28,550 bases of DNA from CAZJPS01 sp964548055 (GTDB lineage: Bacteria; Patescibacteriota; Gracilibacteria; Peribacterales; Peribacteraceae): contig CAZJPS010000010.1 in the NCBI GenBank assembly GCA_964548055.1, positions 1 through 28,550 on the forward strand, read 5' to 3'. Made by a program: the position numbers and the translations under genes. Shown here piece by piece: positions 1 to 7,695 of the stretch; within the stretch, counting starts at the first letter, position 1; each line of letters begins with the position of its first letter. The notes under the pieces were generated by a model. It was not told the DNA's origin, searched no databases, and saw nothing but the letters and a program-made list of their open reading frames with translations.

Positions 1-22
1 TTTTGTTTATTTAAAAGAATCT

Positions 23-77
23 CCCTTCCCTATTTGTCCTGAGCTTGTCGAAGGACGGGGAAGGGCCGGGGATGGGG
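23..77. repeat. Inverted repeat with G-quadruplex motif downstream of rpoD
   Basis: Arms CCCTTCCC...GTCCT (23-40) and AGGAC...GGGAAGGG (52-65) face each other around TCCTGAGCTTGTCGAAGGA (38-55 region), a word I recall as a common intergenic repeat in many bacteria. G-runs at 57-60, 63-65, 68-71 and 74-77, with loops of 2 nt, form a canonical G-quadruplex motif on the plus strand. On the minus strand the hairpin is followed by a weak T-containing stretch, so it could help terminate rpoD transcription. Confidence 0.75.
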
Positions 78-95
78 ACGGATATGCGAATGACA

Positions 96-159
96 TCACC
101 CTACACCACCGCGGGTCACGTCACATTAATATGACCTGACGGGTAAGGAAACCCGCTCT
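96..159. repeat. Small inverted repeats just after rpoD
   Basis: Two small hairpins lie between the G-rich element and the rpoD stop: GGTCA...TGACC around an AT-rich centre, and CGGGT-AAGGAA-ACCCG. Neither is followed by a convincing T-run on the minus strand, so I list them as possible transcript-end structures only. Confidence 0.4.
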
Positions 160-183
160 GCTTTATGATATTTTTTGGTTTCC

Positions 184-1662
184 CTACATCGGAAACTCCT
201 TCGCACAATGATCACATTTGCGCATCTTTACGCCATCCTTTGTTAGTTCCACCAAGTGCCCAAGCTGACACTGAGGGCAGGTCAAACTTGGAGTGAAGGA
301 CTGTACAGAGGAGAAGCCAATACGTTTTGGCACACCGCCGTGCTCGCGAATAGTGAGAGAACGAGGGTGATCGCGCATTTTTTGGAGTACTTTGGCTTCA
401 ATTTGGCGGATACGTTCGCGCGTGACTCCGAATTCTTTGCCTACTTCTTCTAATGTGTGGCCAATGCCATCTCGTAAGCCAAAGCGCATTTCAATAATTT
501 TGCGCTCTCTAGGCGTTAGGAATTCCAGCATCGCGTGCACGTTCTCTTTACGGAGCTGACGGTTCGTTGCCTCGAAAGGGTTGATGGCTTCTTCATCTTC
601 AATAAAGTCTCCCAATTTAGAATCTTCTTCGCTGCCCACAGGAGACTCGAGTGAGATGATGTCCTGGCTGATCTTTTGAATATGTGCCACCTTCTTAATA
701 TCCATCTCCATTTCAACAGCCAATTCTTCCAATGTTGGCTCGCGTCCCAATTCCTGCACTAATCTGCGCTGCGTGTGCGTCAATTTGTTGATGGTTTCCA
801 CCATGTGCACTGGAATACGGATCGTGCGTGCTTGGTCGGCAATAGCGCGCGTGATTGCCTGACGGATCCACCATGTTGCGTACGTACTGAATTTGAATCC
901 GCGCTCAGGATCAAATTTTTCAACAGCACGGAAAAGGCCAATGTTTCCTTCCTGGATAAGATCCAAGAATGAAAGACCGCGACCGATATATTTTTTTGCG
1001 ATAGACACGACCAAACGCAGGTTTGCTTCTGCAAGTTGTTGCTTAGCACCTGCATCTCCCTTGCGAATACGACGAGCAAGCTCTACTTCTTTACGAGCAT
1101 CGATCAGTGGCACACGTCCAATTTCTGAAAGATACATACGTACGGAGTCGTTGCTAATTTCAAGCAAATCGATTTCGCGTTCCTTCTTGCGCTTCTTTCG
1201 TTCCTCTTCATTCAAATCTTTATCACTATCAACAGCAATGCCTGCAAGTGCCACCATCTTCATGGCATCGTCGTCTACTTCATCAGCCATCGATTCTACT
1301 TTCTCTCCCTCATCTACGTCTGCATCATCATCCGTGGAGTCTGCATTGTCATCGCCAGCAACTACCTCCGTAAGATCTTCTGCAGGTTCTGGCATTTCCA
1401 AAGTAGAGGCGCGGGATTTCTTTTCCCAGATGAGCGCATCTTTTACATCAATCACCTGGATACCAAGATCCACAAACATCGTATAGATCTCATCAAGAAG
1501 ATCTACATTGTCTTCGGCATTCGGCACCGCAGAAATAATTTCCTGATGCGTGACATAGCGCTGTTCACGCCCCTTCTTTACAAGGTGCTTCACTTTCTCC
1601 GGAAACTTTTGCAACATTTCGTCCGTCGGCTGAGCAATGAACTTACGTGGATGAGAGGCCAT
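184..1662 (-). CDS. rpoD: Primary RNA polymerase sigma factor (sigma-70/RpoD) with C-terminal zinc ribbon
   Basis: This is the housekeeping sigma factor that directs RNA polymerase to -10/-35 promoters. It has 492 residues. Region 1.1-like helices lie at about 12-80, an acidic Asp/Glu-rich linker at 97-130, region 1.2 at 168-200, and region 2 at 206-276 with the -10-melting segment FKFSTYATWWIRQAITRAI. Region 3 is at 287-360 and region 4 at 379-432, with the -35-binding helix GVTRERIRQIEAK. Both DNA-recognition regions are intact. After region 4.2, where most RpoD proteins end, about 50 extra residues follow, with Cys462, Cys465, Cys483 and Cys486 in a CxxC-x17-CxxC arrangement, a likely zinc ribbon. 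The start is ATG; no Shine-Dalgarno is visible. The gene lies 244 bp downstream of dnaG on the same strand, as in the classical dnaG-rpoD pairing. The family call is certain; the function of the tail is unknown. Confidence 0.97.
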   Translation of the reverse strand: MASHPRKFIAQPTDEMLQKFPEKVKHLVKKGREQRYVTHQEIISAVPNAEDNVDLLDEIYTMFVDLGIQVIDVKDALIWEKKSRASTLEMPEPAEDLTEVVAGDDNADSTDDDADVDEGEKVESMADEVDDDAMKMVALAGIAVDSDKDLNEEERKKRKKEREIDLLEISNDSVRMYLSEIGRVPLIDARKEVELARRIRKGDAGAKQQLAEANLRLVVSIAKKYIGRGLSFLDLIQEGNIGLFRAVEKFDPERGFKFSTYATWWIRQAITRAIADQARTIRIPVHMVETINKLTHTQRRLVQELGREPTLEELAVEMEMDIKKVAHIQKISQDIISLESPVGSEEDSKLGDFIEDEEAINPFEATNRQLRKENVHAMLEFLTPRERKIIEMRFGLRDGIGHTLEEVGKEFGVTRERIRQIEAKVLQKMRDHPRSLTIREHGGVPKRIGFSSVQSFTPSLTCPQCQLGHLVELTKDGVKMRKCDHCAKEFPM

Positions 1663-1906
1663 AGGGAAACGCGGAGGCTAGGTATACGAGCCCACACCTA
1701 GGATACTAGACGAATGGGGCTAAGCAAAGAGAAAAGAGCGAGAAAAAGTACAAAAAATGCAACCGGAGCCAGTGCGATTACTACAAAGACGCCCGACCCT
1801 TGGCTTTTATTACAGACAAATTGTGAAACACATACTAAATGAGTGATGAATAACACCTGGCGTAATTGTATAGATCGAGTTTCTTACTATTTTATAATCT
1901 ACTGTT

Positions 1907-3658
1907 TTACTTCATGCGCCTCATTAATTTTAATATTTCCTCGTACTCCGCACGAAGAACAGACTCCTGATCTGAGTATCCCAATTTTTTTGCATCTATC
2001 AATTTTTTGGTCACTTCCATCTGTTTCTCTCTGAGTATTTCTCTATTTGCACTGAGGCAATTACTACGGATTTCTCGCACTGCAAGAGACTCAGACCATT
2101 CTGAAAAACCATGAAATTCACAGAACATCAGCAAAATGGACGCGCGCTCATGGTGTTCCGGCGACAGGTGCAGTGCATCAAGCGTTACTTTTTCATTTTC
2201 TGGGAAAGACTTAAGTGCGGCATACAAAGCAGCGGGCATTCCTGCATGTGGTGGAATGAGCTCAGTGAGTAAATGACGGAGCTTTGGATACAGCATGAAA
2301 ATTCCAAGCGCAATCTCCTGCGCAGAAAACTCGTGGGTGTTCTTCACTTCTGATTGCTTCTGCTTTGCAGATACTCCCACTGAAACTGGCACAGAAAGTG
2401 CAGATTGCTTGAGATCTTCTTCCAGAGCAGTTTCCGTTGTTTGAAAAGCAATAGCCGCTTTATGCACGTAATCACTGCGCTCCACCGCAGAGGGAAGCGA
2501 CGAAAGGAGATGCAAAAAAGTTTGCAAAGCCTCTCGCTTTACCATAGGAGAAGAAAGATCGAGTGACTGCACGCTTTCTATAACGGTTTCCAGGTAGGGT
2601 CGAGCACTTGATGTTAATAATTGTTTCAACACTTCAGAATCTGATTCCAATGTTTCACTTGGGTCCTTTCCCTTCATCACGATCGCATTCACTTGAATAT
2701 ACTCAGAACTCAAGAGTGGGAATGATCTCTCCATAGCCTCTCTCCCTGCCCTATCTTGATCCAAACAGAGCGTGACTGTGTCTGTATATCTCTTCAGTAT
2801 TTTCACATGCTCTGCCGTTAGTGCAGTACCACAAGTGGCTACAACATTTTTTACACCCACTGCATTACACGCAAGTACATCAAAATACCCTTCCACTAAA
2901 ATCACATTTTTTTGATCACGTATGGCTTCCTTTGCTCTGTGGAGGCTATAAAGAATGTTACTTTTATGAAAAAGAATTCCATCTGAAGAATTCATATATT
3001 TCGCCTCATCATTCCCAAGAGTACGCCCACCAAATCCAACAATACCCCCCTGCGCATCGTGAATGGGAAACATTAAGCGATTTCTAAACCGATCGTAGAT
3101 TTTTCCTTCCTGCATGTCTTTCTGCACTCCAAGTCCTGCCGCAATGATTTCACTGCGACTAAATCCTGATTTAAGCAAATGCTCATACGTCGCCGAAAAA
3201 GAATCCGGGGCCATCCCGATATCGAATTCCACAATTTGTTCAATGGAAACTTTTCTTTTACTGAGATAATCCAACGTCGTCTGAGATGTTTTTAATTGCT
3301 GCTTATACAATGCCAAGGCTGTGCTCAAACATTCTCGTGCCCGATCTTTTTCACTCTTCGCAGGTCCAGAGGCAGTTTTTTGAGTAAGTGTGACTCCTGC
3401 GCGCTCGGCAAGTTCTTTTAGCGCCTGGGGAAAATCCACTCCTTCAATCTTCTGGTAAAAACTGAAGATGTCTCCCCCACTCTGGCACGCAAAGCAGTAT
3501 GCAATGCCTTTATCGGGCGATACCAGCAAACTGGGATGGCTGTCGTTGTGAAACGGGCACATGGCCACAAAGTTCCGGCCTTTCTTAATAAGAGCACAGT
3601 AACTGGCCACCAGTTGCTCTATAGGAAGCCGGGATTTAATCGAGGAGACGTCGTCCAT
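1907..3658 (-). CDS. dnaG: DNA primase DnaG
   Basis: DnaG makes the RNA primers for chromosomal replication and is recruited by the replicative helicase. It has 583 residues, the normal length. The N-terminal CHC2-type zinc-binding domain shows Cys34, His37, Cys55 and Cys58. The catalytic core follows, with the Toprim motif EGYFD at about 256-260 and the metal-binding DQD at 300-302. The C-terminal third is helical and poorly conserved, as expected for the helicase-interaction domain. The ATG start is supported by a perfect TATAAT hexamer (3668-3673, minus strand) that ends 9 nt upstream, leaving almost no leader. The gene lies 20 bp after an unknown gene and upstream of rpoD on the same strand, so it may be transcribed both from its own promoter and by read-through. 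Confidence 0.97.
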   Translation of the reverse strand: MDDVSSIKSRLPIEQLVASYCALIKKGRNFVAMCPFHNDSHPSLLVSPDKGIAYCFACQSGGDIFSFYQKIEGVDFPQALKELAERAGVTLTQKTASGPAKSEKDRARECLSTALALYKQQLKTSQTTLDYLSKRKVSIEQIVEFDIGMAPDSFSATYEHLLKSGFSRSEIIAAGLGVQKDMQEGKIYDRFRNRLMFPIHDAQGGIVGFGGRTLGNDEAKYMNSSDGILFHKSNILYSLHRAKEAIRDQKNVILVEGYFDVLACNAVGVKNVVATCGTALTAEHVKILKRYTDTVTLCLDQDRAGREAMERSFPLLSSEYIQVNAIVMKGKDPSETLESDSEVLKQLLTSSARPYLETVIESVQSLDLSSPMVKREALQTFLHLLSSLPSAVERSDYVHKAAIAFQTTETALEEDLKQSALSVPVSVGVSAKQKQSEVKNTHEFSAQEIALGIFMLYPKLRHLLTELIPPHAGMPAALYAALKSFPENEKVTLDALHLSPEHHERASILLMFCEFHGFSEWSESLAVREIRSNCLSANREILREKQMEVTKKLIDAKKLGYSDQESVLRAEYEEILKLMRRMK

Positions 3659-3667
3659 AGGAGTGAG

Positions 3668-3673
3668 ATTATA
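3668..3673 (-). promoter_or_regulatory. -10 element of dnaG
   Basis: A perfect TATAAT on the minus strand ends 9 nt before the dnaG ATG. No clear -35 is seen. It implies a leader of about 3 nt and a promoter inside the short gap between the unknown gene and dnaG. Confidence 0.6.
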
Positions 3674-3678
3674 CCTCT

Positions 3679-4713
3679 TTACTGTTTATCTGACTCAGAC
3701 GGAGACTGCATGTACAATTGTTGCTCTATAACTGCTATAGCGTTATCTTCTCTTAATTTTCTGTCACCCAGCAGACAACCTGGAAGATTTGCTGAACACC
3801 CTCTAATAGTTGCATCTTGTGTTTCTGGCACGATCCAGAACCACATATCTTGGCGTAGACAGCGAAAACCTGTCAGTTGAGCATGTAACGAGTGACTTTT
3901 TCCATCAAGTGGGATTGTAACTACTAAGTAATGCATTGCTGCCACCTTAGCAATTAACTGCGCATTATCTCCAGATATTTTCACTTCAGTGTTCGCACCA
4001 TTTAGGAGCACCTGAACTTTATCAGCACGAACTGCGTCCAATGCAAGAGGAATACCAATTGCAGAAAACCGTTGGTATTCCAGTACTTGTCGCAGCACAT
4101 TCCTTTGAGCCTCCAATACCGAAGAAAAAAAATGCTGATCTTGCTCAAAAAATTCTTGAAACTTTTTCTTTTGTTCATACAGCATTGCCTCAAGCTTTTC
4201 TAGCTGTTGTAAATCATGGTTGTACTCTGCAAAGACATCGAGAATAAAACTATAATTACGCAAAATATAATCTTTGCTATGCCCTCCTTTACAATCAGCT
4301 TTATATTGCTCCTTTGGTATTCTTGAGAGAATTTCCTTCGAGGATAATTGAAGTCGTGTAAATTCCCGGAAGGGGTGCAAAACTATTTCTGATTCGGCGG
4401 AAGTCGAAATCCAGGAGCTAATACTGTTGAAAAGATTTTTGCGCTGATTGCGACTTAAAAGTTCTACTGTTCCTTGAACATAAACACGCATGTATTCGTA
4501 TGGCCCTTCTATATCTACTAATACCAAACTTACAAATCCACGTTCTTGATTAGAAATTATTTGAAAATCCCTCACTTCTCTTTTATCAATAAATAAGTAA
4601 AGACGGTTGGCCAGATCTCTTGCTTCATCTATTGAAAGAGTATTTCTAATTGGAAGACGAATTTGTGCTGCATCATCGGTATCGCCTATTTCTGCTACAT
4701 GCTCAAATGACAT
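3679..4713 (-). CDS. Hypothetical protein, 344 aa, with central coiled-coil-like region
   Basis: I do not recognise this protein. It is soluble, with no signal peptide or membrane segment. The N-terminal ~110 residues look like a mixed alpha/beta domain. Residues about 160-215 are rich in Glu, Gln, Lys and Leu and probably form a long helical or coiled-coil segment. The C-terminal ~120 residues look beta-rich and include two cysteines (GCSANLPGC). It is the first gene of a minus-strand group with dnaG and rpoD, ending 20 bp before dnaG. The ATG start is well supported by TTGACA (4743-4748), a 17-nt spacer and TATTGA (4720-4725), with only 6 nt to the ATG. Base composition is more AT-rich than the neighbouring core genes, which suggests a lineage-specific gene. 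No function is assigned. Confidence 0.85.
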   Translation of the reverse strand: MSFEHVAEIGDTDDAAQIRLPIRNTLSIDEARDLANRLYLFIDKREVRDFQIISNQERGFVSLVLVDIEGPYEYMRVYVQGTVELLSRNQRKNLFNSISSWISTSAESEIVLHPFREFTRLQLSSKEILSRIPKEQYKADCKGGHSKDYILRNYSFILDVFAEYNHDLQQLEKLEAMLYEQKKKFQEFFEQDQHFFSSVLEAQRNVLRQVLEYQRFSAIGIPLALDAVRADKVQVLLNGANTEVKISGDNAQLIAKVAAMHYLVVTIPLDGKSHSLHAQLTGFRCLRQDMWFWIVPETQDATIRGCSANLPGCLLGDRKLREDNAIAVIEQQLYMQSPSESDKQ

Positions 4714-4719
4714 AGATAA

Positions 4720-4748
4720 TCAATAACACTATATTTATTATTTGTCAA
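4720..4748 (-). promoter_or_regulatory. Leaderless promoter of the 344-aa gene
   Basis: Minus strand: TTGACA (4743-4748), 17-nt spacer, TATTGA (4720-4725), then 6 nt to the ATG at 4713. A consensus -35 with optimal spacing makes transcription start at or next to the ATG likely. Confidence 0.65.
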
Positions 4749-4753
4749 ACAAA

Positions 4754-6205
4754 TTAGGACTTTTGAACTATCCACCTCGGCAACCTATTCTTCAATTTTC
4801 CCTCCTGCGCAAGTCCCGTTCCAATGGGAAGAGACTTATAGAGAAGAATAATGTCGCCATAGAATTCTTCTGGAATCGTGCTGTCTTTTCCATCTAATAA
4901 ATCTTTCAAGATTTCATCAGAAATTTCATACACACTTTTCGTCGCTTCTTTTCCTCTGTACGACACAATTTCTTGATTGAGGCGGAAGCGATTGCCATCT
5001 AATTTTTTTGCAAATGGAAGGCCGAGAGAGTAATCCAAAACCGGTAGACGGAATTCGGCAACAGACTGAGTGGCAAGTAATAACTGATCAGTCCTCGCAA
5101 ATAATCTCTCATCATCGTGCATAAACGAAGAGCCAAATTGTTCCTCTAATTTTTTTCCCACTTCCGCCGCTCTCGCTTTTGGCATTTCTTCTTCCTGGAA
5201 ACGAACACTTTCAGTTTTTTCACGCGGACGAGTGGAAGCTTTTTTATGAATGACTGCACAGAAAAATCCTTCGGTGTCGTAGGTTTGGGGCCAGAGACGG
5301 ATGAGGGGCTGGGGATTAGGGACTGGGGACTGAAGATTGGGTAAATGTTTTTGAACTATCATTGATTCTTCAATCGCTTTTCCTAGTCCCAAATCCCTAG
5401 ATCCTAGTCCCCTACTCAGGTCTACGACTTCGAGTTGATCACTAAATTTGTTCACAATTTCCCGCACTACCATCTCGTTTTCTTCAGGTGTGAGTGTACA
5501 AGTAGAATAGACAATTCTGCCCCCAATTTTTGTAGCATGCACCGCAGATTCCAAAAGTTCTTTTTGTAACCTCGCCATTTTTCCAATGTTCTCCAGCGAG
5601 CAATACATGAGAGCATCGGAATCTTTGCGCGCAGTCCCCTGCGCCGTACACGGGGCATCACAGAGTACGCGATCGAATCGCTCAGACATATTTTTTGCAA
5701 ACCACTGTCCCACTTTTTTTGTCACAATCGTGTTAAGTACTCCTGATCTATATAGTGCGCTCTTGAGTGTCCACAGTCTTTTTTCTTGCACATCATTCGC
5801 AATAATCACTCCCGAATTTTTCATTTTCGCAGCTATCTGCGTTGTTTTACTTCCCGGCGCTGCGCTCATATCCAAAATAGTTTCCCCTGGCTGTGGATCT
5901 AGTAACTCAACCGGGAGCATGCTCGCGGCTTCTTGCATGTACACATGGCCAAGTAAGTGGAGAAGATCTTTTCCAAGTGCTTTACTGCGATCTTCACGAT
6001 CAATATAAAAAGCTTCGTTACACCATAGAACTGGCTCCAACTGCCAACCCTGTTCAGCTCCCCATTTTTTGAATTCTTCCACAGTTGTTTTAAGCGTATT
6101 TACACGGAGGCTTTTGCGTAGCGGCGTATTGCTAATATCTTTTAAAACACGAATATCTGTAAATTGTGAATAGCGATCAAAAGGATGATTTTGCTGCGGA
6201 TGCAT
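4754..6205 (-). CDS. RsmF/NOP2-like rRNA (cytosine-C5)-methyltransferase with repeat-encoded insertion
   Basis: This is a SAM-dependent RNA m5C methyltransferase of the NOL1/NOP2/Sun family, resembling RsmF. It probably modifies 16S rRNA. It has 483 residues. The SAM-binding motif MSAAPGSKTTQ lies at about 113-123, motif IV DAPCT at 183-187 with Cys186, and the catalytic motif STCTLTPEENE starts at 234 with nucleophile Cys236. A C-terminal RsmF-type extension (about 330-483) probably binds RNA. Residues about 263-303, between the methyltransferase core and the IRLWPQ strand, are encoded by two facing heptamer-repeat arms; relatives have only a short loop here, so this is an in-frame insertion. 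The gene stands alone, divergent from the 6272 gene across a palindromic -10 region. The exact target base is not decided by sequence. Confidence 0.93.
   Translation of the reverse strand: MHPQQNHPFDRYSQFTDIRVLKDISNTPLRKSLRVNTLKTTVEEFKKWGAEQGWQLEPVLWCNEAFYIDREDRSKALGKDLLHLLGHVYMQEAASMLPVELLDPQPGETILDMSAAPGSKTTQIAAKMKNSGVIIANDVQEKRLWTLKSALYRSGVLNTIVTKKVGQWFAKNMSERFDRVLCDAPCTAQGTARKDSDALMYCSLENIGKMARLQKELLESAVHATKIGGRIVYSTCTLTPEENEMVVREIVNKFSDQLEVVDLSRGLGSRDLGLGKAIEESMIVQKHLPNLQSPVPNPQPLIRLWPQTYDTEGFFCAVIHKKASTRPREKTESVRFQEEEMPKARAAEVGKKLEEQFGSSFMHDDERLFARTDQLLLATQSVAEFRLPVLDYSLGLPFAKKLDGNRFRLNQEIVSYRGKEATKSVYEISDEILKDLLDGKDSTIPEEFYGDIILLYKSLPIGTGLAQEGKLKNRLPRWIVQKS
5304..5415. repeat. Facing heptamer-repeat arms inside the rsmF-like gene
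   Basis: The left arm (5304-5341) reads in a 7-nt period: GGGCTGG, GGATTAG, GGACTGG, GGACTGA, AGATTGG. The right arm (5381-5415) reads TCCTAGT, CCCAAAT, CCCTAGA, TCCTAGT, CCCCTAC. The arms are roughly complementary around a ~39-nt spacer. G-runs in the left arm form a canonical G-quadruplex motif (5305-5328, plus strand, template strand of the gene). The whole element is open in the gene's frame. Confidence 0.85.
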
Positions 6206-6255
6206 GCGGAAGACGTAAAGGAAGTTCCAAAAATAGAATAATCGCTCGAGAGGGT

Positions 6256-6267
6256 GAAGTATACTTC
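6256..6267. promoter_or_regulatory. Palindromic, possibly bidirectional -10 between rsmF-like and 6272 genes
   Basis: GAAGTATACTTC is a perfect 12-nt palindrome. TATACT therefore occurs on both strands. On the plus strand it ends 6 nt before the ATG at 6272. On the minus strand it would start a ~47-nt leader for the methyltransferase gene. Confidence 0.5.
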
Positions 6268-6271
6268 ATTT

Positions 6272-6694
6272 ATGAGTCCTCACGAACCAACAAATCTGTT
6301 TAATCCAGAAGAAAACTCCTATACAGGATTCGCAGATAAGTTACCGCTTACGGTAAAAATTGCACACAGGGAGGATATACAAAAAATACACTGTGTCATG
6401 GCGACAAAGAAAAGACTCAGTGAGAAGCGAGCGAAAGAAACAATCGAATATATTTTTCGATGTCTTCAGTTACACAACTGGCTTCAGTCTGTACTTCCGT
6501 CGTGCTCTATAAATAGCCATGCTCATCTACAAGTCTTAAACATACAACAAGAGCGCCACAAATTGGATGCCAAGGAAGCTGACGATAAAATACAGTACGA
6601 ACAGGCAATGCATCATTTCTCTGTAGTTCTACAAACATCACTGCAATCGTTGGAACGCATTTTGCTACGTGCGAATGAATATAAAAGCAATTAG
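6272..6694 (+). CDS. Hypothetical protein, 140 aa, helical
   Basis: I do not recognise this protein. It is predicted to be mostly helical, rich in Gln, Glu, Lys and His, with no signal peptide or membrane segment. The ATG at 6272 is chosen over an in-frame GTG at 6254 because TATACT (6260-6265) ends 6 nt before that ATG, as at several other starts in this window, and because the upstream GTG would lie within the promoter. It is the first of four small same-strand genes between rsmF and leuS, none of which resembles a known family. The stop is followed after 11 nt by a 9-bp hairpin (6706-6726). Confidence 0.7.
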   Translation: MSPHEPTNLFNPEENSYTGFADKLPLTVKIAHREDIQKIHCVMATKKRLSEKRAKETIEYIFRCLQLHNWLQSVLPSCSINSHAHLQVLNIQQERHKLDAKEADDKIQYEQAMHHFSVVLQTSLQSLERILLRANEYKSN

Positions 6695-6705
6695 CAGAAC
6701 TACAC

Positions 6706-6726
6706 GTTCTTTCACGTTGAAAGAAC
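6706..6726. other. 9-bp hairpin with 3-nt loop after the 6272 gene
   Basis: GTTCTTTCA and TGAAAGAAC flank CGT. The stem is perfect and lies 11 nt after the stop codon. No T-run follows, so it is not a standard intrinsic terminator; it may protect the mRNA end or be an operator. The rest of 6727-6878 shows nothing convincing. Confidence 0.55.
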
Positions 6727-6878
6727 TCGTAAAAATGTATAGTTTAATTAACACATCTGTTCACTTCTCATCTCCCCCATCCCAAGAAGGGCTTCAACAA
6801 AATCTAACTCTTAGGTCTTTATTGGAGAAAACCATTTTCACAAAAGAAGTTCACAATCGCCACTAGATATACGGCGAC

Positions 6879-7040
6879 ATGTCCGTAAATATATTTCACG
6901 ATCTGCTAAAAAATAGTACATGTATTTCGTGTGGAATATCGCATGAACTGAATGCCTTTGGAGCAAGTGAGTGCAAAATAAGAGCTACAAACGGACGATA
7001 TGCACATCAGCTGAGGACTGACTTTTTGGCTTATTCATGA
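6879..7040 (+). CDS. Small candidate protein, 53 aa, with CxxC motif
   Basis: A short ATG-to-TGA reading frame fills most of an otherwise empty gap. The product contains Cys15-Ile-Ser-Cys18-Gly, followed by His21 and Cys32, a spacing compatible with a small metal-binding knuckle. The rest is polar and basic. A TATACG hexamer (6868-6873) ends 5 nt before the ATG, matching the leaderless pattern of the neighbours, although no good -35 is visible. The orientation matches the genes on both sides. Because it is short and unrecognised it could be a chance reading frame; conservation of the cysteines in relatives would settle this. Confidence 0.45.
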   Translation: MSVNIFHDLLKNSTCISCGISHELNAFGASECKIRATNGRYAHQLRTDFLAYS

Positions 7041-7096
7041 GATAAAATGAAAAACTGTTCAAAAAAAATCCAAAAGGATTGATAGAAGTATACAAT

Positions 7097-7306
7097 ATGG
7101 TCTTGCATATGTCCCCTTCACCTCGCACGCCTCATACTCTCGAAGAGTACACTGACTATTTCGATGATATTGAGTATACGATGCAACAACTGATTCTTTA
7201 TGAAGCTCAAAATAAAATAGAACATGAAACAGCCCAAAGAATGAGACTGGCACTTCAAGAACAGCGAAGATTACTGCTGGAACGATTTTCTACTGAGTAT
7301 TCATGA
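7097..7306 (+). CDS. Hypothetical small protein, 69 aa, acidic helical
   Basis: I do not recognise this protein. It is short, acidic and probably helical, with two segments that could form a coiled-coil hairpin (about 14-40 and 45-69). Its stop overlaps the start of the next gene in an ATGA arrangement, indicating translational coupling and supporting that both are real. The start is uncertain: the ATG at 7097 is given, but a TTG at 7079 and an ATG at 7109 are also in frame. A TACAAT hexamer at 7091-7096 would give a leaderless start only at the 7109 ATG. TGA as its stop supports the standard bacterial code. Confidence 0.6.
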   Translation: MVLHMSPSPRTPHTLEEYTDYFDDIEYTMQQLILYEAQNKIEHETAQRMRLALQEQRRLLLERFSTEYS

Positions 7307-7689
7307 AAAATTCTGAAAAAATAGGCAGTGTTATCGACGATGCAACCCACCGATACACTCGGCACGACCCAAGTATTATTGGTTCACATTTGCGACAAAA
7401 ATTACGTGCTCTCATTCATTGGCGAAATGAACAAATAGAAGCTATTGCAAATTCGAAAGGCTTGAATAATCCAGTTCTAGAGTCAGCTCAATGCGGCTCT
7501 GAAGTTGAACAAGAATCAAATCCTTCAGCTGCACTTCTAAAAAAAGTTGAATTTTACAATGCAGTATTTGCCAGATTTTCTGCACTTATTGATGATCCTG
7601 AAGTTAAAAAAATTCTTGAACATGTTCTAGAAAAAGAAAAACCTATTCGTGCTCATTTTATGCGGGCCAAAAACTATAAAAATATGTAA
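7303..7689 (+). CDS. Hypothetical protein, 128 aa, helical
   Basis: I do not recognise this protein. It has 128 residues, is predicted mostly helical and soluble, and has Lys/Glu-rich segments at the C-terminus. It overlaps the preceding 69-aa gene by 4 nt (ATGA), so the two form a translationally coupled pair and their products may interact. It converges with leuS, whose stop codon lies only 6 nt away, leaving no room for a separate terminator on either side. No catalytic motif is visible. Confidence 0.75.
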   Translation: MKNSEKIGSVIDDATHRYTRHDPSIIGSHLRQKLRALIHWRNEQIEAIANSKGLNNPVLESAQCGSEVEQESNPSAALLKKVEFYNAVFARFSALIDDPEVKKILEHVLEKEKPIRAHFMRAKNYKNM

Positions 7690-7695
7690 AAGGTA

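Noticed and set aside
893..1486. 197-aa plus-strand reading frame opposite rpoD
   Set aside because: Ser/Arg-rich composition is the antisense shadow of the acidic and charged rpoD codons.
6669..6866. 65-aa plus-strand reading frame after the 6272 gene
   Set aside because: It overlaps the end of the upstream gene, runs through the 9-bp hairpin, and has no promoter-start geometry; composition is unremarkable.
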